From Pseudoips prasinana (lineage: Eukaryota; Arthropoda; Insecta; Lepidoptera; Nolidae), in assembly GCA_951640165.1 (NCBI GenBank), contig OX621245.1, forward strand, positions 23,056,330 through 23,120,329: a stretch of 64,000 bases of DNA, given 5' to 3'. Within the stretch, counting starts at the first letter, position 1. Every line of letters begins with the position of its first letter. Below, piece by piece: positions 22,455-34,099 of the stretch. A program made the position numbers and the translations under genes. The notes beneath the pieces are model-generated. The model saw nothing but the letters and a program-made list of their open reading frames with translations. It was not told the origin of the DNA and did not search any database.

Positions 22455-22695
22455 ATCATAACAGCCGCATGAAGTCTCCGCTGGACAAAAGCCTCCCCCA
22501 AGAATCATCTCGGGGGGATATGCCATAATCGCCATGCTTGGAAGGCGAGTTGGCGATCGCAGTAAGGTGGTCATAGTACTCAGAAGGAAGCCGCTGCCCG
22601 TCTTCTGGTATATATTCCCTCGGGTCCACTTCTACACCCTCACGGGATGCGATAGGGTGATGATATTCTGATATTCGCCACTGTCACCACACAGC
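22455..22695 (-). repeat. SINE-like repeat with RTE-type tail (family N), copy 3
   Basis: Shows ctggacaaaagcctccccca, ggatatgccataatcgcca, gcgatcgcagtaag and ctcgggtccacttctaca blocks, matching the copies at 18411 and 61397 in the same orientation. Confidence 0.75.
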
Positions 22696-22720
22696 AATTA
22701 AAACTGTAACTTATTTAAAA

Positions 22721-22888
22721 CTAGCTGTGCCCCGGGGTTGTACCCGCGTTAAACTTTATAAATTATAGCCTATGCCAGCTAACTCCATAACAAATTGTAT
22801 TAAAATCCCTCTAGCCGTTTATATGTGAAGAAGTAACAAACAGACAGTCACAAACTCACAAACTTTCGCCTTTATAATATTAGTGTGA
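22721..22888 (-). mobile_element. Non-autonomous Helitron-like element, family D, copy 4
   Basis: The minus-strand 5' end TCACACTAATATTATAAAGG lies at 22888 and the 3' end CTAG at 22721. A lies to the left and T to the right, as expected for a Helitron. No coding sequence. Confidence 0.85.
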
Positions 22889-22920
22889 TTCCATGAAACA
22901 CCAACGGTTTTATATCATTT

Positions 22921-22976
22921 GTTTTTAGTTTAACATGTTTGAATGTTGCCACATTCAAACATGTTAAACTAAAAAC
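22921..22976. repeat. Perfect hairpin, 26-bp arms, 4-nt loop
   Basis: Arms 22921-22946 and 22951-22976 are exact reverse complements around tgcc. It begins 33 bp beyond a Helitron end but shares no sequence with it. Confidence 0.9.
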
Positions 22977-24280
22977 GATTAAATTAACGTTTACAACTAG
23001 TACAGGTAAGCACGAGGGAGTTTGTAATTGAATTCTACGTGATTCAGTATGGGAAGAGGTGGACGTAGGAGCGTAAATATAAAAGTTATATACACATATG
23101 TGACGTAGGGTCCGGTTTTTGGTATCCAATTTATAAATTGATGACCGTATACCCCACGTACTTTACAGTCCGTCTGGCACTTGTTTGCACAAATGGTTTA
23201 AGAGTATTCGTTAACGAATTGGTTTATAGAAAAGTCACAGGTATTTTAGTATCCATTTTGAATTGTACGCGATACGTACGAAAATGTAAAGGTGATTGCC
23301 CATTTCTGTCTCCCTTAAATTAAACCGAGTATGATCATGAAATAAAATCCATTATTCATAACCTATTTTTATAATTATTATTTATTTGTTACGCACAAAA
23401 ACTTTGTGGGGTTTAAGTTTTCATGTTTATTGGTTATTTATTTGACTAATTTTTATTTTGAGTACATTTGCAAAGACAGTTAAAGACTGAAATCATTACG
23501 ATCACATTAATCACTTGCAGTAAATATCAAACTAGAGGTCTTGTCATTTTAATAACTTACATTATATTAAGTTGTTCATTATTTAAATGTATTAATATCG
23601 TTAATTAATAGATAGATATTAAAAAAAGTGAGTTTTACAAGAGCAACTGACACTTGACAGTATGCATAACGATCCCCGCAAACGGTAAAAAAAAAGTACT
23701 GTCGATGTCTATCTGGCTGTCATGTTTACTTGGTGAAAAACAAGCATGGTTTTAGGATGTTTTTATCGTTTGTTGCCACTGTTATTGTTTTGATTATGTG
23801 TGTCGCCGCCGTTCGGTGTTAGGTCAGGCTATAGTTAGCTTAATTCTACTGTTGTTAATGTTCAATTAAAGAATAACATGCCAAAGCTTATTCTTTCTCT
23901 TTCATATTGAGTGTCATTATCGTTATTGCTTGATATGTTGTAGCATCATCTTACCTGTAAAAAACTATTTAGTTAAAGGGGACATATTTCATATTATTCT
24001 TACATTGTTGCAGAGCCCATCTTTCAATTTACCAATATTTTTTGAGTAGGTACTCATCTACACCTGACCTCAAAACTGAACTTTGATTTATATTATTAAG
24101 AAAACCCCACAAAATATTTCTATATTTTTTACTTTATTATATGTCATGATATCACTCCTCTTTTACCTACAATTTTGGTAATCATACAAAATTATTTACA
24201 GAGGGACGAAGCTCTATAGAAGAATGGGCAATTTCCTTTATGATAAAAATATAACTCAAAAAGCAAATAATGTTAATAAT
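22977..24280. other. No recognisable feature
   Basis: About 1.3 kb. Small frames at 22872-23129 and 23138-23323 show no known protein. Confidence 0.4.
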
Positions 24281-24378
24281 AAATACATGGGACATTATTT
24301 ACACACAGTCATCTGATCCCAAAAAACAGTGCTTGTGCTATGGGAACCAGATAATGATATACTATATGATAGATAATT

Positions 24379-25059
24379 GACAACATTTCATATTTTTAAC
24401 TGGCTTGTATTATTGCGTTATGTAAAAGTAAATCCAAAACTAGGGCTTTTCATTCATAATTTCAACTTTGAAATTCGTTGTATTCTAAAAAGACGTAAGC
24501 GGCAAATGACGTCATACATACGGTGGAATAGCCATCGACCTTTACCTTAATATAACCCGTCAAAAAAAATCACTGTCTTGTCAAACTCGTTGGCGCCTAA
24601 ACTTGTTTACGTTTGTTTAATGTTTTCAATTTCAAATTAAATTAAAATCGTCAATATTAAATTCGTTTCAAGTATTATTATCCTTATTATGTTTCACTAA
24701 ATCACCATGAAAGTGTCGAAATTTAAAACCGTGAGTGACAATTGACAATTTGACATGTCTTGTTTGACATTAATGTTTTTGTATAAAACATTGGAATGCG
24801 TAGGCAAAGGAAACTTTTTCTTTGGCATTAAGTCCGCCTATGTACATTCTCACTGTACTAAAGTTTAAATAAATAAATAAAATAAATAAACTACCTCGTC
24901 CGCCGTATAAGTGACGTCATCACGCCTTTTTTGGTTTTTATTTTTTTCCTCAGAAATGAAGAAATAAAAAAATATAAAAAAAATATATTTGAACTCAGGA
25001 TACAAAAATAAAGAAATGGTATTTTTGTTTTAAGGTGGTGTCAGTTTTGAAATGTTGTC
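24379..25059. mobile_element. 681-bp TIR element with AATT target duplication
   Basis: The ends are GACAACATTTCA and its exact reverse complement, flanked by AATT on both sides (24375-24378, 25060-25063). Uninterrupted family B SINEs have a single AATT there (gataattacaccc), so the 4-bp duplication is directly supported. There is no transposase frame, so it is non-autonomous. The superfamily is not assigned; 4-bp duplications occur in several cut-and-paste groups. It contains a LINE tail at 24781-24897. Confidence 0.8.
24781..24897 (+). repeat. LINE 3' end with (AAAT)n tail
   Basis: ggcattaagtccgcctatg followed by tactaaagtttaaataaata and further aaat units. This is the arrangement of a 5'-truncated LINE 3' UTR with polyA-type tail. 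It sits inside the 681-bp element and so inserted after it. Confidence 0.65.
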
Positions 25060-25163
25060 AATTGCACCAAGACTCAGGACAAACGTACATTTTCATGCAC
25101 ACAAATATTTGTGGTGGGTGCGAAATGAACCCACGACCTACGGCGTGAAATCAATACTGGCCA

Positions 25164-25204
25164 GTTGGTGTGGTTGTTAAAAACCACGTTAACTGGCCCG
25201 TATC
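25164..25204. repeat. Imperfect hairpin inside SINE head, ~20-bp arms
   Basis: ACTGGCCAGTTGGTGTGGTT pairs with AACCACGTTAACTGGCCCGT (a few mismatches) across about six bases. In other family B SINEs the equivalent place reads gcatttgccaaccacgcc with a single head. This copy has therefore gained an inverted duplicate of its own first ~20 bp. Confidence 0.7.
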
Positions 25205-25205
25205 G

Positions 25206-26348
25206 ATTTCTTGATAGATATAAAGTGGAGATGCTCTGTCCCTTTCTCGTAAAATGACTGTCTGTATGAAACTTCTATGGCTCCACTACAAGTGACGTCA
25301 TATGTTAGTATAGCGCGTTCCTTGTCAAACATGATATTGAAATACTCTTTATTATCAATTTTGGTTTTTGTTACTGCTAGACTTTATTTATGGCCAGCCT
25401 TTATAATAAGGAATAAAAATTAGTTATTATATACACTCCTATTTTGTGATAGACGATTCATTTTTAAAAGCGTGAGGCATAAGTTTAAAGTAGCTTTATT
25501 TTTATTTTAGCTTTTTCTATTTATTTTAAATTTGGAGTCTATTTGGGGTTATTTTTTAATTTATACCATAAAATTAAATTATCTAATTCAAATATTATCC
25601 ATAATACGCGTAAAAGTCAAAGAAATGGAATAAAATTGAAGCATACATTCTTAGCCGAAGATCAAACCCAATTCCTCTCGTCTGTTTAATTCTCCCAAAG
25701 CCCTATTCAAGTGGTTAACGATTCGTTTGAAACAGAATTGTTATTATTATATTAGCAGCCAATATAAACTATCACAGACCACACTCATTAATTCGGATCG
25801 CAATCGGACCGAGGCTAAATCTACTCTACTACGGAACTAATTTTGCTTAATGCAGATAGGCTACCTGCAAAGAAACGGCATTATGTCATATATTCTAAAA
25901 TTAAACTTAAATGCCTTCCCAACAAAGAATGACTACTGAACTAATAAGAGTTTTATAAACGCAACTTAGGTAGAGGTTCTTTAAAAATTTAGATATTTGT
26001 TAAAAAAAAAGCTCTATATAATAATGGCATGGACCGTCGCTTGTCGGACTCCTCGGGTTCTAGTTATTAAACTGTACTGAGACAAAACATAGGTATAGTG
26101 ATGTCTGCTATTGTAAGGTATAAGAGGTAGCGATAATCGTAATATTTCTATGATATTAAATTAATAGATAGGTAAGAAAATTACGTATCAATGGAAATAA
26201 TACAGGTGGCGGCGTTATCGCTAATAGTGACCTCTTCCAGGCCTGAGATGAATGGACCAGAAACCACGTTTTATCATGTTGCTGGAGCGCAGGCAGAATT
26301 GCACGACACAATAATATTAACTATATACTACGCGCGCTCTTCCTAGCG
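25206..26348. other. No recognisable feature
   Basis: AT-rich, no shared repeats seen. Confidence 0.4.
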
Positions 26349-26429
26349 AACGCAAGCCAGGCAGCTTTGCTTAAGGACAGCTGGGACGCCAGCCCAGCTG
26401 TCCTTAAGCAAAGCTGCCTGGCTTGCGTT
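26349..26429. repeat. Perfect hairpin, 37-bp arms, 7-nt loop
   Basis: Arms 26349-26385 and 26393-26429 are exact reverse complements around acgccag; the longest perfect hairpin in the window. The right arm runs on into the LINE remnant at 26430, so the left arm is an inverted copy of that element's first bases. Twin-priming inversion or snap-back copying could make this. A hairpin RNA would also fit. Confidence 0.9.
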
Positions 26430-26720
26430 GTTGTGAAGAGCCCAGACAGTGTGTTGTTGTCGACATTATTGCACCTTCTCATTTTTCTTATAAGCCTGCA
26501 AGCGCTGCTCCTGCATCAGCTGAAACCTTCAAACGACGTGAATACATCCTTGAAACCACACATACCTTGAAAACTGTGTATTTGTGCCGTTTGGGGTCGA
26601 AACGCCGGTTTATTGTTTCGCGAAATTACAAATCACTTGATTGCTGCTTCCAGAGACCAGAAAGGCTAGTCATTTATTGTAGGTAAAAAATCAGCATTGT
26701 CATACAGCGTGGCTATGCGG
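26393..26720 (+). pseudogene. Degenerate LINE-like coding remnant, copy 1
   Basis: Aligns with 27660-28000: ttgcaccttctcatttttct, gctcctgcatcagctgaaac, agagaccag, atgcggcca. In translation fragments such as AETFKRREYI can be read. This suggests an old protein-coding stretch, perhaps the end of a non-LTR reverse transcriptase, but no catalytic motif is preserved and the family is uncertain. Confidence 0.35.
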
Positions 26721-27659
26721 CCATCCGTCTGAGCCCTCAAATCTCCTGACGACGCAGATGAGTTTTACGATATTTTATTATTACGATACGATGTTCTAGA
26801 AATCATTCATTTGAATTATCTATTATTTAGATTTTTTTTTAACAAGTATAATAAACGAATATATATTAATAAAATACTGAAATGGATACAATTTTTTTTT
26901 AATATCGCTGCTGAAAGCTATTCGAGCTTTCTTATAGCTTGTATCATGGCCTAGAAGTATGGCAGCGCAGTTCAACGTTCGACAAACGATACTCCAACTT
27001 CCAAACTCGGTCTCGTAGCAGTTTGTTTGTCGTTAAAAAATACCGCCCGGATGAAATTGTTGCAAAAACACTTAAGAATTTAATATTTTTCATTGTTATT
27101 GTTTTAAGTAGGTTTTGCAGTGTTGTTATCGTTTATAGCAGTTCATACAGAGTTTGTTAAGCAAAGATGTTTTTGTTAGTAAGTAGCGTTTGCTAAAACA
27201 TAATAGGCGTATTGCGAATGGAATTGCTGTTTGGCCAACTGTCTGGGTTTATAATATGGAAGCATGCATGTTATCACTGAAGAACAATTAGAATAAAAGA
27301 TGTTTCCTATTAGCTCTCAACGTAAATTGTGTCGTTTAGGGGTTGATAATGTGGTCGGAATTTTCGTATTAGCAATCAAACCTTGTTTACAGAATCAAGA
27401 TTTACTTCGTCAAGATACTTAAACAAATAGTGAAATTGATTACAAAGTAATAAAGTTCAATTTAGCTAGTGCAGGCATTGAATGATTTTATTCAGTTTTA
27501 CTACTGCTATCGACAATTAATGTTTTTCTAACCATTGTGGGATCGCTCTGTCTCGCTTTTACTGGGTTAAATAATACTAATTGGAGTGCCGATGCACTTG
27601 TAACAATATAAAATACTTGAATGTTTATGTCTTTGTTACCGTGGAAGATGGGAAGACTT

Positions 27660-28000
27660 TGATGTAGTACGCTACTACACGTTAACACTCTTGCACCTTC
27701 TTATCTTCTCTACCCGTCGGGATCTGCAGGCGCTGCTGTTGCATCAGAAGAAACCCTCAAACGAGGAAAATACATCAACCTCGTTGTAGATTATATATTT
27801 GAAATATTATATTTCAAAACGTTATACCACGTTAACTGTTTGGTGAAATTACGAAAAAAAAATCGTTCATCACATCTCGTGACCAGAGAGATGGTCTTTT
27901 TTGGGTCAAAGAATCAGCATACATGCGTGGCAATGCGGCCAGCCTTCTGGGAACTTTATCCAAGGATGCGGAAGAATTTTCTGACACCCTATATCTTAGG
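27660..28000 (+). pseudogene. Degenerate LINE-like coding remnant, copy 2
   Basis: The second member of the pair with 26393-26720, in the same orientation 1.2 kb downstream. It keeps gctgctgttgcatcagaaga, aaacgagg, accagagag and caatgcggccagcctt. It carries frameshifts and no intact frame longer than ~80 codons. Confidence 0.35.
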
Positions 28001-28560
28001 ATTAGTGGTCGTTAATTTAACTCAAATATCAGATAATTTAAACGTCGTAGTATCTTTGTTAATACACAGAACAGTGCCTTTTGCACCATAATAAGGTATA
28101 TCCTTTTATTATTACCTAATATATACTAAGGTTATATGACCATAAGGTTATATCGCCATTTGGCTTTGTTTGTGTAAGTATATTAACTACCGTAAGTAAG
28201 CCTGTCGGCTGCATGTTACACAGATTTCACTGAATAGGTTATATTAATTTAATTATGTATAATAATATTGCAAGGAATATTCAATGATAATTCTCTACAA
28301 ATCTCTCTCAATCTAACCCACTGTATTTGAAAAGCCAAAAAGGGTAAACGGAGCATAGAGAATACTAAAGGTAACGGGTTGAATATTTAGTTTCATTGTT
28401 ATATGGTGGTTCTCGGTGATATTAAATCTTTGAATTTAAACTTTGAAATAGCTTTTTGGTTTCATGCTTCGGTTCATCGGTCATTCCAAGAGGTAGGTTA
28501 GGTTAATTGAAGCCCTGTGTATTCTACTGAAACTCGGATATGTATATAATATACATATAT
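28001..28560. other. No recognisable feature
   Basis: AT-rich. A small local direct repeat of ataaggttatat occurs near 28130-28155. Confidence 0.4.
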
Positions 28561-28567
28561 ATTTTCC

Positions 28568-29126
28568 TTTTTTAGGGTTCCGTAGCCAAATAGCAAAAAA
28601 CGGAACTGTCTGTCTGTCCGTCCGTATGTCACAGCCACTTTTTTCAGAAACTGTAAGAGCCGTACTGTTGAAACTTGGTAAGATGTATTCGGTGAACCGC
28701 ATTAAGATTTTTACACAAAAACAGAAAAAGAACAATAATTTTGGGGGGCTCATTTTGTTTTTTCATTGTACCTATACATGTGGGTTGTCTATGGATAGGT
28801 CTTCAAAAATGATATTGAGGATTTTAATATAGTTTTTTTCTAAAATAAAAAGTTTGCGCGAGAGACACTTCCAAAGTGGTAAAATGAGTGTCCCCCCCCC
28901 CCCCCTGTAACTTCTAAAATAAGAGAATGATAAAACTAAAAAAAATATATGGTACATTATCATGCAAACTAACAACGAAAATTGGTTTGAACGAGATCTA
29001 ACAAGTAGTTTTTTTTTAATACGTCTTAAATCGTAAACCGCAATTTCCTTTCAATTAATCAACTGAAATACTTGCTGCTACGGAACACTTCATGGGCGAG
29101 TCCGACTCGCACGTGGTCGGTTTTTT
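28568..29126 (+). repeat. Repeat F, copy 1 (full length)
   Basis: Starts tttttagggttccgtagcc and ends gactcgcacgtggtcggttt plus T run. The same ~560-600 bp sequence occurs at 35585-36186 and, shortened, at 34665-34885 (-). Blocks include tctgtctgtccgtccg, actgttgaaacttggtaag and gaaatacttgctgct. It carries no coding frame. A 14-C run at 28892-28905 is 6 C in the 35-kb copy. Class is unknown. Confidence 0.8.
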
Positions 29127-29290
29127 GATAAGGGAGGTGGAATGCCTATGCATGCCACCCGCAAAAAGTATCCGCGGGTGGGTATGACGGACTCGCACCG
29201 ACTAAACCTAACCTGCCGTAGACTTCTCTTAGCGGCTTATGGGAGGAGCCCCGGGAACGCGGGTATGCTGCTCCGGTACCCATCTTTTAG
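29127..29290 (+). repeat. Repeat G, copy 1 (5' part)
   Basis: Directly follows F copy 1. It shares gcatgccacc, gactcgcaccgactaaacc, taacctgccg and gaggagccccgggaacgcg with 34100-34660 (-). It is GC-rich, unlike its surroundings. It could be the 5' region of a retroelement. Confidence 0.7.
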
Positions 29291-29344
29291 TGTAGGTGAC
29301 TGATTAGTCGTAGATTGGCGGTTACGTTGTGTTAAGTAATAGGG

Positions 29345-29500
29345 TGTACGTGTGGCGCAATGGTTAAAGTAATCACCTCATTTCTACCTCGGCGCCCTCG
29401 AGTTCTGTCCATGCACAGTACAACTATTTATGTGATCCATATTAAGTTGTTCCGTACAGTCACTATTTGTGTATGTCCGTGAAATGTATATTAATGAAGT
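29345..29500 (+). repeat. tRNA-type SINE-like repeat, family P, copy 1
   Basis: Head GTGTGGCGCAATGGTTAAAG resembles a Pol III A box region, with gagttctgtcc as a poor B box. The body (cagtcactatttgtgtatg, tgtgatccat) matches blocks of 47790-47925 in the other orientation. Confidence 0.45.
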
Positions 29501-29794
29501 AAGTCCTGTGTGATACAGGGTTTTATTTAATAATAATATTTATCTTTATTGGACAGAAAAAAAAGAAACTCGTTACCTTTTTGTGGCCCAGAACGTGGCC
29601 ACACTGATTGCCCTGTTTGTGGCATTCTTAAGATCTTGTCATGTACACGTGGTAGGGCAGGCTGGACAGGTTGTCAGTTGGGCCATGGATTGGACCGATC
29701 TTCCCATCTAAATATGTTTTCTTTGCTTCGGCCACCTTTATTTCTCATTGAGGAAGTCTAAAAACCAATCCAAATCGAGTATAATAATAATAAT

Positions 29795-30031
29795 ATATAT
29801 CCTGGGACATTATTCACACACGGCCATCTGATCCAAATCTAAGCAGAGCTTGTACTATGGACACCAGATAACTGATATCCTACTTTTTTGTAAATATATA
29901 CTTATAATTACACCCAGACTCAGGACCAACAGACATGGTCATGCACACAAATATGTGTTCTGGGTGGGAATCGAACCCACGACCTCCAGCGTGAAAAGCA
30001 AGCATTTGCCAACCACGCCAACAGGCCCGTA
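29795..30031 (-). mobile_element. tRNA-derived SINE, family B, copy 3 (full length)
   Basis: The best complete copy. On the minus strand it shows GGCCTGTTGGCGTGGTTGG (A box) and GGTTCGATTCC (B box), and ends near AATGTCCCAGGATAT with an ATT-rich tail. It serves as the reference for the interrupted copies. The reading frame at 29850-30035 only reflects the SINE. Confidence 0.9.
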
Positions 30032-32345
30032 TTAATGTGGAATTATTTATAATAAACGTTAATCATATATGTTTGCTCTAGTATACGAAAAAGGGAAAAC
30101 ATAAGCATATTTTTTTATATGTGTGTTTTTCATATGTGGAAATTTCAATAACTATCCTTTTTTACTGTCATGAAAATTGTTAGCAATGTTGTTGGGAAAA
30201 GAGTACCTACGAATAATATAATGTTTTAAGTAGAATAAATTACACATCAATTTTTTAAGGAATTATATCAATACGAAACTTCGTTAATTTTTATACATAA
30301 AAGTATTGTTTTTGATCATTTGTTTATCCGAGCGCTTTCTAGTTATCACACAACATGTCATCATATAGTAATCCAAACATTCCGAGATAAAATTCAGGGG
30401 CGTGTCCCTACTTTTTCTAGGTATCCCATTAAAGCAAATATACGGCCGGTTATAGGTAGATTTTAGTACTGTATATTTGGCCAGTAATGTTTTCGGTAAA
30501 AACAGAAGCCATCGGACGACAGTGTTTAAACCAAGATGTATATAAATAAATAAAAAACTAAACTTCTACGAAGCTCTTACGCAGCTGCAAAAATATTAAT
30601 TTCTAGTATAAATTATCAACCTATTTGATTTCAATGGAAAAATTCTTATCACATTTTATAGAAAAAACTTGAATTACCAAATGTTTCTAAGAGATGAGTA
30701 TTTCTTGAAAACAGTTACTTAGTAGTAAGTCTTGAATGTTTTTAATTAATTATAATTAAGAGCAACTTTAAAGATGAAATTTAATTAAAATATTGTAACG
30801 TTTGTACGTTCATATGATGAAGACTGTATAAGGAATATTATAAATAAAAATGTCCCCCTAAAATAACTCATACCCTTCCCTAACAAGCACTTCTTTCGCC
30901 AAAGTGGCTCCGTCAAACTTGAATGGAGTTTCAAAAACAGCTAATTATGATAATAAATGTGTGCAACCAGATTACTCAAATCCCTCCAGAATTAACATAA
31001 GTGGGTTCTCAGTCAAACCGTAACTTTGACGGCAATTGTACTTACAAAGGAAAAAGTTACACCACTGAGAGATTGCCAACTGAGACAATTCGTTCCAATT
31101 TAGGATCCAACAGAATTACAAGTATTACGCCACTTATAGAAAGTTCTGAATAACTGGCAACAAAGTCCCAAACTACCGATAGAGTGAATTGATATCGAAT
31201 AAAATTACATTATGTTTTACTGACTAAATTGTTGTTATAGCGGTGGCAGAATATAAAAGTTGAACCAATGTCAAATGGCGGATTAAGTTAACCTGCTTGT
31301 TACCATAATAGTATGAGGGAACGAGAGACTAACCAAATTGGAGTTCAATGTGTAAAGAGGTTATCGTTCACTATAGACACTTAACTCGATTGTTACTTCA
31401 CTGCTTGAAACTGATAAGAGACAGTAGTTTAGGTAAAGGAAAGTTCATGATATTCGTGATGTAAAGGTAAGCCAACTTCTCAATAGCAGGCCGTAGTAAG
31501 GAAGTAACGGAATCCCTTCTCCATTCTTTGCGGAATATGTCACGACGACTTTCTACTAAAGTTCAGGCTGCATAGTATTGTTAATATTATGTTTGCTGTT
31601 TTAAGTTTTTGCTCCCGTTTTAAACGTTGTAACTTGTCTCAAGGGCGATGGTCAAGTATGAAAAGCTATATGCTTCATGTTTAGGTCATTAATAAAACTA
31701 ATGGAGGTAGGTAAGGCATTTATTAATCGCGGCAATATGTGGGCACACGTTCTTTCGCCGTAGTAGTTCTTTGATTGTTTGATAACTAGTTTATGTTGTT
31801 CGTCCCGAAATGCGATTATATAATGTATAACTTTTTATATAAATATTGTAAGGAAATATCCATTATCTTCACAACCCAATGTCCGGGGATTGGGTTAGTT
31901 GAACGCGACATTACACTAGATGGAAGGTAGTTTTGTACTAATTGTATGTTTTCTTGTTTGAGCCAGTGCGACATTTAATAAATACAGATAGGATTAGCTT
32001 GAGTTTAAATGAAAACAATGAAGGTGTAATAATACTTTTGTAAAATAAATAAATTAATATTTAGGTACAATCGTAAAAACTGATGCTAGATGAGACAATG
32101 GGTGTTACTGGCGTTCAGTATGGCATTTGGTTTCACAGTCGGTGATGGAGGGGTTTGGTTTCATGACCGTACACCGTAGTACCGCGTCCCCAGTCAGGTC
32201 TGGTGCGACGTGTCACAAACATCTTATTATTTGCTTCATGCATCATATGAGTGCGGTAACGAAGAGTGAGTTATAAAGTCAGTAATAAAATCAACAACAG
32301 CCAAGTAGGTATATCATTAACAAAGAAAGTCATCCGACATTTTCC
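30032..32345. other. 2.3-kb stretch without recognised repeats
   Basis: Nothing shared with other parts of the window, and no reading frame of note. One of the longest transposon-free stretches here. It could hold host regulatory or intron sequence, but there is no direct evidence. Confidence 0.5.
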
Positions 32346-32350
32346 AATTA

Positions 32351-32492
32351 TGTACCGACGCCAGCACATCAAGCTACCCCAATCAGTCAAATTTCTTTTA
32401 TACATTTTCAACTTTATCACAAAAGCATAAGGTTCACTTTTAATTGGGGTAATTTGACAGATTTGGGTAGCTTGATGTGCTGGCGTCTGTAC
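32351..32492. mobile_element. MITE family H, copy 2
   Basis: A 142-bp element whose ~40-bp ends are inverted repeats (tgtaccgacgccagcacat and the complement of atgtgctggcgtctgtac). It aligns with 44571-44711 and 48412-48540. No coding capacity. The whole element can fold into one hairpin. Target duplication not clear. Confidence 0.85.
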
Positions 32493-33274
32493 TATTACTA
32501 AATTAAGTAAATCTTATTTATTAAAAAAAAAACCTATATGAACAACCTTTACTCATAGTGAAGTTATTTTTTATATAGATACAGTTTGTAAAAGATAGTA
32601 TGAAGAAGTTTTCAAGAGGAGCACTCGGTTAGTGCACGCAATTAGAATTAATTAGATGTTAATACAAAGTTTCTAAAAATAAGATCGTAGTGAATACTAT
32701 TCTACAGTACTGTGTAACTTTATTGTAATGCCCGTAGTTCAGTCGGCAAATAAAGTAGTTAGCACTTCTCATTAGCTTCGACTTGTGATAGTCGAGATCT
32801 ACTATCTACAAGATAATACAATATGAAAGTTTTTATTCTTGGGACTAACTGCCATTGCTAATAACAATTACTTGAAACTGAATCGAACCTTCTGTCATTC
32901 GTTTAAAGACAGTAGGTTTGTGATCCTACGAATATTAATATTTAAGTAGCAAGGCTATGTGTACTTGTGTGTTAGGGTCTGATTAACAAAATGAATATTA
33001 TGTTATCGGCATTAAGACGTTTGCAGCAATTTGTTTTAAGCTTATGAAGAACTTTTGTGTAGACAGTATAAGTGTTCAGATTTTACGATGAACAAGAAAC
33101 GTTCACAAATTTATGTATTATGAAGTAACTTTGCCAGTCTGCGTGCATTGCTTTAAAGCCTTTGTGGTAGGGGCCAATGAAGAGCTTGAAACAATTCAGA
33201 TGAATGAAGTCGAAATAAACTTGGATAATAAGAATTGTCAAACTGAAGTGGCAGTTGGCATATAGCTCGTAGAA

Positions 33275-33475
33275 CCGACGGCCGCTGAGGTAGAAAGGTT
33301 CTCGAGTGGCGACCACGTAGACGCAGCATAGGCAAGTCCCCTACAAGGTGGACCGAAGATCTTGCAAGGCTCGCGGGAAGCTGTTGGATATGGGCAGCAC
33401 AAGATCAGTCATTGTGGAGATCCTTGGGGTAGACCTTTGTCCAGCTGCAGTAGACATCTTTCAGCTAATATGATG
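33275..33475 (+). pseudogene. RTE-type retrotransposon ORF2 end, copy 2 (decayed)
   Basis: Reads SPTRWTEDL and AAQDQSLWRSLG in one frame, then decays before the (GAT)n-like tail at ~33469-33480. The same family as 5066-5209. It starts slightly further upstream, with cggccgctgaggtagaaagg, which the minus-strand copy at 46160-46265 also has. Confidence 0.7.
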
Positions 33476-33480
33476 ATGAT

Positions 33481-34099
33481 AGTGGAACTTGGTTCACTCT
33501 ATAGATTTACGATTTATAAGTTAGACTGTACTTATTACTCCATGGATTTCACTTGTAGTACAAACTTATATGGGGTATTTTAAAACCATTGTGGTAAATA
33601 TCTGGGTCTGTAATAATGTCGAGTAGTAAAAATGTGCGCTGGTGAATCATTTAGTAGATTCACCTGATACGATAAATGAGGGCTGAGCTACATTGAATGA
33701 TATAATACATATCGAACACAGTGCTGCAAATTAACACGAGTACAAATATATCGCACCTTTAGAATTAAAGGGACCTAATTTTAAAAAATTATGATTTTGA
33801 CTTTATATCAAAAAATGACCTAAAACTACAATGTTTATCGATTTAAATTATAACACAGGCCGACTTTGGCGTAGAAAGCTACATCACCATTAATTACAAA
33901 AAATGTAACCGTTATAATCTTTATGTAGCGATTCCCAAAAAAACATATTTTCTAATTAGGTGACTACAATTCTAAAGATTCGACATATTATGTCGGATAT
34001 TCCCATGTGAGTGTGTGTGTGTGTTAGCATTTTAAATCTACGCTTCAATTGAAATTCTTTATAAAGGGTTTATTTTAATTATTAAGCGACATTTAAAGA
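33481..34099. other. No recognisable feature
   Basis: AT-rich, with a short gt run at 34012-34023. Confidence 0.4.

Larger units (their letters stand above)
24283..25205 (-). mobile_element. tRNA-derived SINE, family B, copy 2, split by a 681-bp element
   Basis: The left part 24283-24378 (gggacattatttacacac ... tagataatt) and right part 25060-25205 (aattgcaccaagactcagg ... actggcccgta) together make a family B SINE. The B box region is mutated (gaaatgaaccca). Its tRNA-like end contains an added inverted duplication (separate entry). Confidence 0.75.

Noticed and set aside
26367..26686. Two overlapping plus-strand frames (67 and 87 codons)
   Set aside because: They cross the perfect hairpin and a decayed LINE-like remnant; neither is a gene.
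29203..29216. Short match to the insect telomere repeat (CCTAA)n, also at ~34590
   Set aside because: Only one or two units within repeat G; no tandem array.
32727..32812. tRNA-like wording (ccgtagttcagtcggca) suggesting a tRNA gene
   Set aside because: No B box at proper distance and no cloverleaf could be paired.
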